From: CADEDH01 sp047974625
GTDB lineage: Bacteria; Actinomycetota; Acidimicrobiia; Acidimicrobiales; SZUA-35
Assembly: GCA_047974625.1 (NCBI GenBank)
Contig: JBKECK010000077.1
Location: 5,508-69,507, forward strand
DNA: 64,000 bases
Direction of reading: 5' to 3'
Below the pieces are notes generated by a model. That model was not told the origin of the DNA. It saw only the letters and a list, made by a program, of their open reading frames with translations, and ran no database searches. Of the stretch, positions 16,926 through 26,700 are shown one piece after another (within the stretch, counting starts at the first letter, position 1; each line of letters opens with the position of its first letter). The position numbers and the translations under genes were made by a program.

Positions 16926-17354
16926 GACTTCCCCTCGTGGTGTGACATCCGACTCATGACCCGAGCGGCACCCTACCCGACGCCCCGTCGCGGCACCGAG
17001 CAGGACCCCGCTAAACAAGTACCGCCGCGCTACCGTGCCCGTCGGCTGCTGACCGACGACGGCTGTCCATTTGCTGCAGCCAACCGACAATGCTCGTGCC
17101 GATTTACGGACGTTTCACCCACCACTGACACGATCAATGAGCACGCCAACCACCAGCCCTCCGATCCCCGGATCCCCACCGGCAGATCCGCCATTCGTCG
17201 GCACGCCATTTGCCGAACGGCCACGAGAGATACTAGACCGTCATCAACCCCGGATGTCCACGACATCCGGGGAGAGATCGGTCGCAGCAGGATCCCGAGC
17301 CTGGTGCCGGCCCGCGCAGGGTGCAAGACGAACCTACCGCCGCAGGATTCAACC
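16926..17354. other. Divergent intergenic region between PEP-type and helical-repeat genes
   Basis: 429 bp separating divergent genes; it should contain both promoters. GC falls below the local average between about 17020 and 17350. A loose + strand pair, TTGCCG near 17209 and TACTAG near 17230 (15-bp spacer), is the best sigma-70-like candidate but is too short-spaced to trust. No small gene, RNA or strong hairpin was found. Confidence 0.35.
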
Positions 17355-20300
17355 ATGAGCCCGTCAGACCCTCCTGGTGACGACCCCGACGACATCTCAA
17401 GCCGCGATTTCCGGCAAATCTGGGTACGACTACCCAGTGAAGACCTCCTGAACCGGGCGCGTATCTGCCTCGAATTCGACCAATACGATCACGCCAACAC
17501 CTTCGCTACTCCCCGGGTGGGACAGGACGATCCCATCGCCATCATCATCTGCGACCTGGCCCAACGGTTGCGCTACCACCAGCAGAAACGGGAACCCGCC
17601 GACATCGCGACCTTCGAATCGTGGGTCACGTTGATCCGGGACAAGCTCGGTCGGGGAAGCCCCGAGCACCTGCTGATGACGATCCGGCTCGCCCGCCGCC
17701 GGAACCTGACCGCCTCCATCGAATCGGCCGACACCTACGACACCATCTCGGCGCAGATCCGGGAGGTGAGGGAGGAGCTCCGGATCCGGAACCGCCTGAG
17801 GGCCCCGGACCGGGTGCTCGGGTTGTCGACCATGGAGATCGAGCTCGATTACCAGCGCATCGCCCTGGAGATCGACGACCGCAGGTTCGAATCGGCCTAC
17901 GAGCACATCGAGGCGTTCCGAGACCGACACGGCCCGGTGGTGCACGGCGCCCTGTGGGTGGCCATGGCGCGGACCCGTCGGGCCCTCGGGCACCGGCGCC
18001 ACACCCGGATCGACGACCTCGAGGCCGCGATCGAGCGGCTGACCGAGGAGGCCTTCGAGGCCACCATCGGCACCCGGCCGGTGGTCTTCACCCACTCCCG
18101 CTACCTGGCCCGGCTCTACCGCCACCTCGCCGTCGCCCACGCGGCCAGCGATCCGGCCGCCGCCATGAACGCCATCGTGTCCGCCGACCGGCACCGGTCG
18201 ATCGAGTTCGGTCAGGCGTGGCAAGAGGATCCGCCCGTCCACTCCTACGCAGGGCCCCTGTACGCACTGATGCTCAACGACGGCTCGGGCGCGGTCGACC
18301 TGGCGGCCAAGTTGCTCATCGAGCGCGGCAGCACCGAACTCGCCACCGAGCTGCGCCGGACCACCGGCGCCGACGGGGACACGTCGTCGGGCCCGGACGT
18401 CGACATGGTCTCGCCCGGAGCCCGGCGGGCGTTGTCGACCCTGTCCGAGGCGAATACCCGGGCCGTCCTCGCCGTGGTCCGGGTCCTGCGGGCCGTTGGA
18501 CGGACCGACGTCGCCTGGTACTGGCTGGACCTGATCCCCGACGGTCACCTCCGCAACGCCCACCGCCTCTCGCTGGAACGCGAGATGGGATGGGCCGCGG
18601 CCGGGATCGAGTCGTTCGACCCGGAGCGTGAACCGCTCGGGTCCTTCACCCGAACCGCCGACTACGACGCCGTCGAGCTGCGGTGGAGCGAGTACGGCCG
18701 CAGCAACCTGGCCGCGGCCCACCTGGACACGGCCGAGCTGGTCTTCTCCGAACTCAGCCGATCCACCTGGTTCGAGTCCGAGGCCGACGGCCGGGCCGGC
18801 CTCGTCGACGTCAAACGCCGTCGCCGGATGCTGCGGGCGGTCAGGGGCGACGTGGAGGGGTACACCCACCAGTACCGACAGGCCGACCTGGACCCCCCGG
18901 CCGACCTGGAGGCCGCGGGAGCGTGGACCGAGTTGCAGATCGGCGATCCCCGCCGCGCCGTCGTCGCCCTCCAACGGCCCCTGGAACGGGAGCCGTACAG
19001 CGCCACCGCCTGGATCGGTCTCGTCCGCGGCCTCCGCCTGCTCGGCCGGCCCAAGGACGCCCACCGGGTGTGCCAGCTGCTCTCCGGCCACGACCCGCAC
19101 CTGATCGAGCAGATCCAGCTCGAGTGGCTGCGCCTGTGGCTCGTCGACCACCCGCCGCCGTCGCTCCACACCCGCCACGGTGGCCTGATCGACAGCGAGG
19201 CCGGGTGGTGCGCCATCGACGCCTCAGCGTGGGACCTCGCCCACGACCACTTCACCCGCTCGCTCCGGGCCATGCCGTACTTCGTGTCCGCTCACCGCGG
19301 TGTGGTGGCCGCCACCACCGGCGACGGCTCACAGGACCTGGACCGGATCATCGACGACCAGCTCGCCCATGCCGCCCGGCGCCTCCCCCACCCGATCCGC
19401 CGCGACGGGACCGCCCTCGAACTGCTCGAACTGGAACTGCACCTGGAAGCGGGCGCGGTGCGGGCCGCCCAGCACCTCCCGGACGAGGCCCGGCGCCACC
19501 TCGCCCGGGCCGCCGAGCTGAGCCTGACCACGCCCGGGGCCGACCGACACCGCACCGACCGGACCATCGCCAGCATCCACATCGACCTCGGCGACCTCAC
19601 CGGGGCCGCCCACACGATCCCGTCGCTCCGCGACGCACCATCAGGGGCGGCCGATGACCGGCAACAGATCCTCGCCGCCCGCTACGCCATCAGGGCCGGG
19701 CAGCTCCCCGACGTCTGGGTGGAGGGGCGCGAGGTCCGCTGGTCGCTCGGGACCGACGACCCGCTGGAGCCCGGTTCGGCCTCATGGATCACCGCCGTCA
19801 TCTGCCTGTTCGAGGCCCGACGCTTCCACGAGGCCGAGCGCGTCCTGGACGCTGCGGCCGCGGGACCTGCACACGGCACCGACCCGGCCCCCAACCAGAC
19901 CCTGGCCATCCTCAGGTCCTGGGTGGCCCTGGCCCGCAGTGAGCTTCCGTATGTAGCCGCCGACGAGCGGAAACGCCTGATCCACCAGGCCTACGACCAC
20001 ACCAACCAGCTCGAACGGTGGACGGTGGACGACCTCCACGTGTCCGCCATCGCCGAGGCCCGCCGGGCCCAGATCGACCAGGGGAGCATGGCCCCGGCCC
20101 GACGCCAGATCCAGGCGGCGCTGGCCGAAAGGCCCCGCGACATCAGCGTCCTGCGCGACGCGGCGGCGATCGCCAACATCACCGGCGACACCCAGACGGC
20201 CCGTCGCCATCTGCGCCTCGCCCTCGAGCTCGACCCCACCGACCCCCACTCCCACCTGGTCCAGGGTCTCGTCCGGTGGTCGGACCACGACCGGGCCGGG

Positions 20301-21245
20301 GCGGTCCAGGCGTTCACCGCCGCGGTCCAGTACGGACCCGAGGAGCCCAGCCACCATCGGGCCCTGATCGTCGGTCTGCTCGAGACCGGCCGTCCCCACG
20401 ACGCCCTCATGGCCTGCGACGAGGCCATCGTCAGGGCCAGGACCGCCCTCCACGGGGGGCACACCAGGTCGGCGTCGGACACCGACGGCCAACGCACCCT
20501 GGTGGAGATGGAGGTGCTGCGGGCCCGGGTCGCGGCCGCCGTCGCCGGCCGCGCCGACGGCCAGGCCGGTGACGCCGTGCTGTGGGACGCGGCCCGGCGG
20601 CTGCACACGATCGGCGACCAGTACCCGGGCCGGCCCGACGAGGCCCGGGCCGAGCTCCTGACCCGGGAGGCCTACCTCTGGTTCCGGGCTGGCGACCGGC
20701 GAACGGCCCGCAAACGCCTCGACGCGGCCAGCAGGATCATCCGATCGGGTGGTGGGCCGCGGTCGAAGGACCGGCCGGAAACCGGAAACGGGGGCCGCCG
20801 ATCGGACGGACATCCGTCGGGCCCGGCCGAGTACAACCAGCTCGCCGCGGCTCTGAAGGACCGGCGGTCGGCGTCGTGGAAGGAGTGGACGGCCATCGCC
20901 GCCGTGGTCATCGTCCTGGTGGGCGTGGCCGCCGTCGAGGTGACCCGCTATGTCCTCTGGCTGACCGATCACGAACAGCCGGGGCCCACCTTGAACGGCG
21001 TCATCCTGCTGATCGTCAGCTTCGCCCTATTGGCCCTGGCCCCCCAGATCGTCCCCCGGATCCGGGCCATCAACGTGCGGGACGTCAGCGTCGAACTGGC
21101 CGAACTGCGGCCGGGGGACGACCTGGTACGAATCGACCTCGACAGCAGCGCGGGCCGTATCACCCAGATCAGCGGGTTCACCAACTTCCGGCCCAGCGTC
21201 CCCCTGGAAGAAACCGAGTCCCGGATCAAGGACCCCAGCCTCTGA
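17355..21245 (+). CDS. Large TPR-like helical-repeat protein with C-terminal membrane anchor
   Basis: 1,296 residues from ATG 17355. Nearly the whole length is Arg/Ala/Leu/Glu-rich amphipathic helices in TPR-like pairs, clearest around RDISVLRDAAAIANITGDTQTARRHLRLALELDPTDPHSHLVQGLVRWSDHDRAGAVQAF-type segments at about 930-1010. Near the C-terminus are two membrane helices (about 1178-1200 and 1212-1233) and a 60-residue tail with the stretch VRDVSVELAELRPGDD. With no N-terminal signal, the repeats should face the cytoplasm, making a membrane-tethered scaffold. No enzymatic motif is seen. The genes on either side do not suggest a pathway. A longer frame upstream runs antisense to the PEP-type gene and is not real. 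No function assigned. Confidence 0.85.
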   Translation: MSPSDPPGDDPDDISSRDFRQIWVRLPSEDLLNRARICLEFDQYDHANTFATPRVGQDDPIAIIICDLAQRLRYHQQKREPADIATFESWVTLIRDKLGRGSPEHLLMTIRLARRRNLTASIESADTYDTISAQIREVREELRIRNRLRAPDRVLGLSTMEIELDYQRIALEIDDRRFESAYEHIEAFRDRHGPVVHGALWVAMARTRRALGHRRHTRIDDLEAAIERLTEEAFEATIGTRPVVFTHSRYLARLYRHLAVAHAASDPAAAMNAIVSADRHRSIEFGQAWQEDPPVHSYAGPLYALMLNDGSGAVDLAAKLLIERGSTELATELRRTTGADGDTSSGPDVDMVSPGARRALSTLSEANTRAVLAVVRVLRAVGRTDVAWYWLDLIPDGHLRNAHRLSLEREMGWAAAGIESFDPEREPLGSFTRTADYDAVELRWSEYGRSNLAAAHLDTAELVFSELSRSTWFESEADGRAGLVDVKRRRRMLRAVRGDVEGYTHQYRQADLDPPADLEAAGAWTELQIGDPRRAVVALQRPLEREPYSATAWIGLVRGLRLLGRPKDAHRVCQLLSGHDPHLIEQIQLEWLRLWLVDHPPPSLHTRHGGLIDSEAGWCAIDASAWDLAHDHFTRSLRAMPYFVSAHRGVVAATTGDGSQDLDRIIDDQLAHAARRLPHPIRRDGTALELLELELHLEAGAVRAAQHLPDEARRHLARAAELSLTTPGADRHRTDRTIASIHIDLGDLTGAAHTIPSLRDAPSGAADDRQQILAARYAIRAGQLPDVWVEGREVRWSLGTDDPLEPGSASWITAVICLFEARRFHEAERVLDAAAAGPAHGTDPAPNQTLAILRSWVALARSELPYVAADERKRLIHQAYDHTNQLERWTVDDLHVSAIAEARRAQIDQGSMAPARRQIQAALAERPRDISVLRDAAAIANITGDTQTARRHLRLALELDPTDPHSHLVQGLVRWSDHDRAGAVQAFTAAVQYGPEEPSHHRALIVGLLETGRPHDALMACDEAIVRARTALHGGHTRSASDTDGQRTLVEMEVLRARVAAAVAGRADGQAGDAVLWDAARRLHTIGDQYPGRPDEARAELLTREAYLWFRAGDRRTARKRLDAASRIIRSGGGPRSKDRPETGNGGRRSDGHPSGPAEYNQLAAALKDRRSASWKEWTAIAAVVIVLVGVAAVEVTRYVLWLTDHEQPGPTLNGVILLIVSFALLALAPQIVPRIRAINVRDVSVELAELRPGDDLVRIDLDSSAGRITQISGFTNFRPSVPLEETESRIKDPSL

Positions 21246-21422
21246 CGGTCGTCGCTCCACGATGCCGACCACCCGGGGGTCCGGATGTCGAAGGTCCCGA
21301 ATGTCGAGGTCCGGGGCCGAAACGGCCCGGACCGGGGAGCCGGTGGGCTGCCATACTGGTTCGAACCACCTGACACCTTACCTACCTGACAACCTGCCAC
21401 CAGACGCCGGGGAGACATTGCC

Positions 21423-21980
21423 ATGGACGACACCAACCACCGAAGCCGGACCGAGCTCGACGCCGCCCTCGACCACCTCCACGCCAGTCCACGCGGGCGG
21501 GGCACGGTGGAGCTGATCGTGCGCCGCCCGACCGTGGACCAACGTGAGGTGCTCGACGAGGGCGAGCTGGTGGTGGGCCGGGGCCTGGTGGGCGACAACT
21601 ACCCCGAACGCGGCAGTTCAGCGACCGAGGACGGCAGCCCCCACCCCGAGGCCCAGCTCAACCTGATGAACGCTCGGGCCATCGACATCGTCTGCAACGG
21701 CGACAAGACCCGCTGGCCGATCGCCGGCGACCAGTTCTTCGTGGACCTGGACCTGTCGGTGGACCATCTCCCGGCCGGCACCAGGCTCACCATCGGCACC
21801 GCCGAGATCGAGATCTCGGCCAAGCCGCACACCGGCTGCGCCAAGTTCCGGTCCCGGTTCGGCGTCGACGCCATGCGCTGGGCCAACGCCGAACGGGACG
21901 AGCGTCGCCGGGGCCTGAACGCCATGGTGGTGAGACCCGGGGTGGTCCGCACCGGGGATGCCATCGTCGTCGTGAGCTGA
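21423..21980 (+). CDS. MOSC domain protein
   Basis: 185 residues. MOSC (molybdenum cofactor sulfurase C-terminal) fold: EGELVVGRGLVGDNYPERG, QLNLMNARAID, GDQFFVDLDLSVDHLPAGTRLTIGTAEIEIS and the conserved Cys C139 in PHTGCAKF, which in the family binds sulfur or metal. The length is typical of stand-alone bacterial MOSC proteins (YiiM-like), which may handle sulfur for molybdoenzymes or reduce N-hydroxylated compounds. The start ATG 21423 follows GGGGAG at about 21409-21414. It is convergent with the potassium channel gene, with a 39-bp gap. Specific function unknown. Confidence 0.85.
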   Translation: MDDTNHRSRTELDAALDHLHASPRGRGTVELIVRRPTVDQREVLDEGELVVGRGLVGDNYPERGSSATEDGSPHPEAQLNLMNARAIDIVCNGDKTRWPIAGDQFFVDLDLSVDHLPAGTRLTIGTAEIEISAKPHTGCAKFRSRFGVDAMRWANAERDERRRGLNAMVVRPGVVRTGDAIVVVS

Positions 21981-22019
21981 TTCCGCCCCCGCCCCCGCCC
22001 CGGACGGGTCACCCGGCGA

Positions 22020-23060
22020 TCAGCGGGCCAGCCACCGGTGGAAGGCGTCCACCTGCTCGTGGGTCCCGAGCACGATGAGCACGTCGTCGGCGGCCACCCG
22101 TCGGTCGACGTCGGGCCGGTGCACGAACGACCCGTCCGGATGCCGGATGGCCAGAACCGTCACCCCGGTCTCCTCCACCAGGCGGGTCGCCCCCAGGCCG
22201 TGCCCGGCTAGGGGGCTCGCCCCGGTGACCACGTGCTCGGCCATGCGCAGAGCGAGACCCCCGTCGGTGACCGTCTCCCCCAGGAAGTCGACCACGTTCG
22301 GATGCAGCATCAACGCCGCCATCCGGGTCCCCCCGATCTGGTGGGGGTTGACCACCCGGTCGGCGCCCGCCCGTTGGAGCTTGGTGGTGGCCTCCCGCTG
22401 ATTGGCCCGGCTGACGATGAACAGCTCCGGATTGAGCTGGCGGGCGCTGAGGGTGACGTAGAGGTTGGCGGCGTCGGAGTCGAGGGCGGCCACCAGGCCC
22501 CGGGCCCGGGATACCCCGGCCCGGCGCAGGACGTCGTCGTCGGTGGCGTCTCCGGCGACGACGGGCACGGCCACCGTGCGGGCCGCGTCCGGATCGTGAT
22601 CGATGACCACCACCGACTCGCCGGACCCGCTGATGGCCGCGGTGATCGAGCGTCCCACCTGACCCGCCCCGCACACGATGGTGTGGTCCTGCATTCCCTC
22701 CACGGTCTTCTCCATCCGGTTCCTCCCCAGGGCGTCGGCCAGCTGGCCCTCCATCAGCACCTCGAACACGGCCCCGATGGTGTACAACGCCACCCCACAG
22801 CCCCCGAGGATGACCGCGCTGGACACCAGCCGGTAGGTGGCGTCCACGGGGGCGCCCACCTCGGTGTAGCCGACGGTCGAGATCGTGATCACCGTCTGGT
22901 AGTAGGCGTCCACCCAGGTCAGGCCGAGCAGCCGGTAGGCCAGGGTCCCGATGATCAGCACCGAGACGAGGGCCAGGACCCCGTCCCGGATCCGTCGCCG
23001 GGGATCCCGGCCGCGGGGGGCCGGGCGCGCCACCGGCGACGATTCAGGGGCGACGGGCAC
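22020..23060 (-). CDS. Potassium channel with RCK/TrkA-type regulatory domains
   Basis: 346 residues. Two membrane helices (about 26-45 and 75-98) flank a pore loop with the selectivity filter TVGYTE at 62-67. The cytoplasmic part starts with a Rossmann TrkA-N domain (IVCGAGQVGR, glycine motif 131-136; acidic end of strand 2 at VIDHD, suggesting NAD binding) and ends with a TrkA-C-type ligand domain (DGSFVHRPDVDRRVAADDVLIVLGT). This is the MthK/GsuK type of 2-TM ligand-gated K+ channel. In several bacteria TrkA-C domains bind c-di-AMP; a possible c-di-AMP synthase lies 15 kb away in this window, but the link is speculative. It is divergent from zwf with a 96-bp gap. Confidence 0.92.
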   Translation of the reverse strand: MPVAPESSPVARPAPRGRDPRRRIRDGVLALVSVLIIGTLAYRLLGLTWVDAYYQTVITISTVGYTEVGAPVDATYRLVSSAVILGGCGVALYTIGAVFEVLMEGQLADALGRNRMEKTVEGMQDHTIVCGAGQVGRSITAAISGSGESVVVIDHDPDAARTVAVPVVAGDATDDDVLRRAGVSRARGLVAALDSDAANLYVTLSARQLNPELFIVSRANQREATTKLQRAGADRVVNPHQIGGTRMAALMLHPNVVDFLGETVTDGGLALRMAEHVVTGASPLAGHGLGATRLVEETGVTVLAIRHPDGSFVHRPDVDRRVAADDVLIVLGTHEQVDAFHRWLAR

Positions 23061-23156
23061 GGCGGTGATAATAGACGCCGGCGGGTGCCGGGACGGCGGC
23101 AGCGGCGGCCGCCCCGGGCCGGACGCCGCCGGGCCGGGGCCTACACTCGACCGGCG

Positions 23157-24692
23157 ATGAGCCCGGCCCGGATCACCCCCGACCGCAACCCCCTGCGCGA
23201 CCCGAGGGACAAGCGGCTACCCCGGATCGCCGGACCGTCGTGCCTGGTCATGTTCGGGGTCACCGGCGACCTGGCCCGCAAGAAGCTGATGCCGGCGGTG
23301 TACGACCTGGCCAATCGGGGCCTGCTCCCCCCCGGCTTCTCCCTCGTCGGGTTCGCCCGTCGGGACTGGGCCGACGAGGACTTCGCCCGGGTGGTCCACG
23401 ATGCCGTCCGGGACCACGCCCGCACCCCGTTCCGGGAGAGCACCTGGCGGGCCCTGGCCAGCGGGTTCCGGTTCGTCCCCGGCGAGTTCAGCGACGACGT
23501 GGCCTTCGACACCCTGGCCGCCACCGTCCGCCAGCTCGACCACGAGCGCGGCACCGGCGGCAACGCCGCCTTCTACCTGTCGATCCCACCCCGCTGGTTC
23601 GGGGAGGTCTGCCGCCAGCTCGACCGGTCCGGTCTGGCCTCGCACGGACCGGGGTGGCGGCGGGTGGTGGTGGAGAAGCCCTTCGGTCACGATCTGTCCA
23701 GCGCCCGGGAGCTCAACGACGTACTCTCCCGGGTGTTCGAACCGGACTGTGTGTTCCGGATCGACCACTACCTCGGCAAGGAGACGGTCCAGAACATCCT
23801 GGCCCTCCGATTCGCCAACCAGCTGTGGGAACCGGTCTGGAACCGGCGCTACATCGACCATGTGCAGATCACCATGGCCGAGGACTTCGGCATCGGCGGC
23901 CGGGCCGGCTACTACGACGGGGTGGGCGCCGCCCGCGACGTCATGCAGAACCACCTCCTCCAGCTCCTCGCCCTCACCGCCATGGAGGAGCCGGTGTCGT
24001 TCGGGGCCGCCGATCTCCGGGCCGAGAAGGAGAAGGTGCTCTCCGCGGTCCGCCTCCACCGGGATCTGGCCGGCTCCACCGCCCGAGGCCGCTACGCGGC
24101 CGGCTGGCAGGGAAGCGAGCAGGTGGTCGGATACCTGGACGAGGAGGGGGTGGCCCCGGACTCCACCACCGAGACGTTCGCCGCGGTGGCCCTGCGGATC
24201 GACACCCGCCGCTGGGCGGGGGTCCCGTTCTACCTCCGCACCGGGAAACGCCTGGGCCGCAAGGTCACCGAGGTGGCGGTGATGTTCCAACGCGCCCCGC
24301 ACCTGCCCTTTGAGGCCACCGCCACCGAGGAGCTGGGCCACAACGCCCTGGTGATGCGGATCCAGCCCGACGAGGGGATGACGATCCGGTTCGGGTCCAA
24401 GGTGCCGGGTGCGGCCATGGAGGTTCGGGACGTCACCATGGACTTCGGCTACTCCCACGCCTTCACCGAGTCGTCACCCGAGGCTTACGAGCGGCTCATC
24501 CTGGACGTCCTGCTCGGTGACCCGCCCCTGTTCCCCCGCCACCGGGAGGTCGAGCTGGCCTGGGAGATCCTCGACCCGGTCCTCCGTCACTGGGCCCAGC
24601 GGGGCCAGCCCGAGCCGTACCCGGCCGGGTCGTGGGGGCCGCCCTCGGCCAACGCCCTCATGACCAACAGCCGTCACTGGAGGCGACCATGA
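23157..24692 (+). CDS. zwf: Glucose-6-phosphate 1-dehydrogenase
   Basis: 511 residues. The N-terminal dinucleotide motif GVTGDLARKK (34-43) and the active-site RIDHYLGKE (201-209, with H204 as the substrate-binding position in the HYLGKE motif) identify the enzyme. It oxidises glucose 6-phosphate to 6-phosphogluconolactone with NADP+, the entry to the oxidative pentose phosphate pathway. The start ATG 23157 aligns with family N-termini; longer upstream frames run across the channel gene antisense. The stop overlaps opcA by 4 bp, the usual actinobacterial and cyanobacterial arrangement in which OpcA assembles or redox-activates this enzyme. Confidence 0.96.
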   Translation: MSPARITPDRNPLRDPRDKRLPRIAGPSCLVMFGVTGDLARKKLMPAVYDLANRGLLPPGFSLVGFARRDWADEDFARVVHDAVRDHARTPFRESTWRALASGFRFVPGEFSDDVAFDTLAATVRQLDHERGTGGNAAFYLSIPPRWFGEVCRQLDRSGLASHGPGWRRVVVEKPFGHDLSSARELNDVLSRVFEPDCVFRIDHYLGKETVQNILALRFANQLWEPVWNRRYIDHVQITMAEDFGIGGRAGYYDGVGAARDVMQNHLLQLLALTAMEEPVSFGAADLRAEKEKVLSAVRLHRDLAGSTARGRYAAGWQGSEQVVGYLDEEGVAPDSTTETFAAVALRIDTRRWAGVPFYLRTGKRLGRKVTEVAVMFQRAPHLPFEATATEELGHNALVMRIQPDEGMTIRFGSKVPGAAMEVRDVTMDFGYSHAFTESSPEAYERLILDVLLGDPPLFPRHREVELAWEILDPVLRHWAQRGQPEPYPAGSWGPPSANALMTNSRHWRRP

Positions 24693-25603
24693 TCGTCGAG
24701 CTGCCCGACACCTCCACCGCCGACCTGAACCAGCACCTGGTCCGGATCCGCGACGACGGAGGGGCGGTGGCCCTAGGCCGGGTCCTCACCCTGGTCATCG
24801 TGACCGACGACGGGACCGTGGAGGCCGCGATCGAGGCCGCCAACCTGGCCAGTCAGGAGCACCCCTGCCGGATCCTGGTCGCCGTACCGGGGACCGGCCG
24901 TGGCCCCGCCCGGCTCGATGGCCAGGTGAGGGTCGGCGGCGACGCCGGGGCCAGCGACGTGATCGTGCTCCGCCCCTCCGGCCCCCTCGCCGCCCACCCC
25001 GACGCGGTGATCGTGCCCCTCCTCCTGCCCGACACCCCGGTGGTGGCCTGGTGGAGCGGACGGCCCCCGGCCTCCCCGTCCGAGGAGCCGGTGGGGCGCC
25101 TGGCCCATCGCCGCATCACCGACGCCGCGGCCACCCCCCGGCCGGCCCGGACCCTGGCCGGACTGGCGACCGGTCACGCCGCCGGCGACACCGACCTGGC
25201 ATGGGCCCGGATCACGGGTTGGCGGGCCGTGCTGGCCGCCGCCCTCGACCAGCCCCCGTTCGAGCCGGTGGTGTCGGCCACCGTGACCGGTGCCGGATCA
25301 TCGGCGGGATCCGCCCTGATGGCCGCCTGGCTGGCCGTCCGCCTCAGCTGCCCGGTTCACCGGGTCACCGACGGCAACGCCACCGGGCTCGTCTCGGTCC
25401 GGCTCGACCGCCGCTCGGGTCCGGTGGAGCTGGTTCGGACCGACGAATCGGTGGGCCACCTCGACCAGGCGGGTCAGCCCCGGCGCCGGGTGGCCCTGCC
25501 CCGACGCGACCTGGCCGGCTGCCTGGCCGAGGAGCTCCGCCGACTCGACGACGACGAGGTCTACCACGACACCCTGACCCGGGGCCTCGGCCTCGTGACC
25601 TGA
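24689..25603 (+). CDS. opcA: Glucose-6-phosphate dehydrogenase assembly protein OpcA
   Basis: 304 residues beginning in an ATGA overlap with zwf. OpcA family features: RVLTLVIVTDD near residue 30, HPCRILVAVPG, and the central VIVPLLLPDTPVVAWWSGRPP. It is an accessory factor with no known catalysis that promotes oligomerisation and activity of glucose-6-phosphate dehydrogenase. Translational coupling with zwf supports a stoichiometric partnership. No 6-phosphogluconolactonase or transketolase gene accompanies the pair here, unlike many actinobacteria where tal-zwf-opcA-pgl form an operon. Confidence 0.93.
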   Translation: MIVELPDTSTADLNQHLVRIRDDGGAVALGRVLTLVIVTDDGTVEAAIEAANLASQEHPCRILVAVPGTGRGPARLDGQVRVGGDAGASDVIVLRPSGPLAAHPDAVIVPLLLPDTPVVAWWSGRPPASPSEEPVGRLAHRRITDAAATPRPARTLAGLATGHAAGDTDLAWARITGWRAVLAAALDQPPFEPVVSATVTGAGSSAGSALMAAWLAVRLSCPVHRVTDGNATGLVSVRLDRRSGPVELVRTDESVGHLDQAGQPRRRVALPRRDLAGCLAEELRRLDDDEVYHDTLTRGLGLVT

Positions 25604-25702
25604 ACGCCGGATCCGGTCACCGCCTATCCCCGCCGCCGGGGTGGCCCGGGGCGCCGGCTCCTCGGTAGCGTCGCGTCCAGGATCGACCCCCGGGGAGCCA
25701 CC

Positions 25703-26500
25703 ATGGACGAGTACCGCACCATCACCATCGACACCGAGGGTGAGGTGGAGGTCCTCAGCCTCAACCGGCCCGAGCGGATGAACGGGATCACCGGCACCAT
25801 GATCGGGGAACTAGCCGACTATTTCACCGCCAAGCTCACCGACACCGACACCCGGCTGATCATCATGCGGGGCAACGGGCGGGCGTTCTGCGCCGGCCTC
25901 GACCTGAAGGAACGGGCCGGCGGCGACGACCACCCCGAGTTCGTTCCCGGCCGCCCCAGCCTCAGTGACCTGCCCGTCCTGATGCGACGCATCCCCCAAC
26001 CCATCGTGGCCCTGCTCCACGGCGGTGTCTCCGGCGGCGGGTTCGCCATGGCCCTGGCCGCCGACTTCCGCTACGCCGGGGAGAGCCTCAAGATGAACGA
26101 CGCCTTCGCCCGGATCGGGATGTCGGGCTGCGAGATGGGGGTCAGCTACTTCCTGCCCCGGCTGGTCGGCCTGCCGGTGGCCCGGGAGCTCATCTACACC
26201 GGCCGGTACGTCGACGCCGCCCGGGCCCTCGAGATCGGTCTGGTCTCCGGAGTCGCCCCAGACGAAGGGCTCCGGGCCCTGGCCCAACCCCTAATCGACG
26301 ACCTCCTGGCCGTGTCCCCGACGGGCCTGTGGCAGAGCAAGCAGACCCTCGACGCCGCCCTGGCCGTCGACGACCTGGCCACTGTCATCCAGCTCGAGAT
26401 CAGCGCCCAGCGCACCTGCCAGGAGACCGGCGACTTCCGGGAAGCGGTCGCCGCGTTCGTGGAGAAGCGGGAACCCAAGTTCCGTCCCCTGGGCGGCTGA
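25703..26500 (+). CDS. Enoyl-CoA hydratase/isomerase (crotonase) family protein
   Basis: 265 residues. Crotonase signature: VEVLSLNRPERMNGITG, oxyanion strand LIIMRGNGRAFCAGLDLKERAG, second loop VALLHGGVSGGGFAMALAADFRYAG and then RIGMSGCEMGVSYFLPRLVG. The second catalytic Glu region reads GCEMG, so E is kept here, unlike the crotonase at 9.8 kb. It acts on enoyl-CoA thioesters in fatty acid, sterol or amino-acid breakdown. It has a GGGGAG ribosome site. It lies about 200 bp upstream of an acyl-CoA dehydrogenase on the same strand, consistent with a beta-oxidation-type unit. Confidence 0.88.
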   Translation: MDEYRTITIDTEGEVEVLSLNRPERMNGITGTMIGELADYFTAKLTDTDTRLIIMRGNGRAFCAGLDLKERAGGDDHPEFVPGRPSLSDLPVLMRRIPQPIVALLHGGVSGGGFAMALAADFRYAGESLKMNDAFARIGMSGCEMGVSYFLPRLVGLPVARELIYTGRYVDAARALEIGLVSGVAPDEGLRALAQPLIDDLLAVSPTGLWQSKQTLDAALAVDDLATVIQLEISAQRTCQETGDFREAVAAFVEKREPKFRPLGG

Positions 26501-26630
26501 TCCCCGGGCCCGTCATCGACACCCGCCCGCCGCGGCGGGATAATCCCCGAGGCCCAACGCGGGGCCCCGGTCATCCGGACCGCCGACCACCCGTTCCGCC
26601 GACCACCAGGAGCGCCCGGACCACCCGGGC

Positions 26631-26671
26631 CCGACGATGGCCCGGACCGACGATGTCCCGGACCGACGATG
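26631..26671. repeat. 16-bp tandem repeat upstream of acyl-CoA dehydrogenase
   Basis: Two near-exact units of CCGACGATGNCCCGGA (26631-26646, 26647-26662) plus a 9-bp partial copy. It is non-coding, ending about 30 bp before the GTG start of the acyl-CoA dehydrogenase. Its repeated ATG triplets create spurious start codons but are not needed for the real start. Confidence 0.8.
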
Positions 26672-26700
26672 CCGTCAGCCACCAAACCAGGGAGCAGGCC

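Noticed and set aside
16350..17354. Upstream extension of the helical-repeat frame
   Set aside because: Runs antisense to the PEP-type gene, contains no family sequence, and the ATG at 17355 gives a coherent protein.
21357..21368. tRNA T-arm-like TGGTTCGAACCA
   Set aside because: A lone short palindrome without acceptor, D or anticodon stems.
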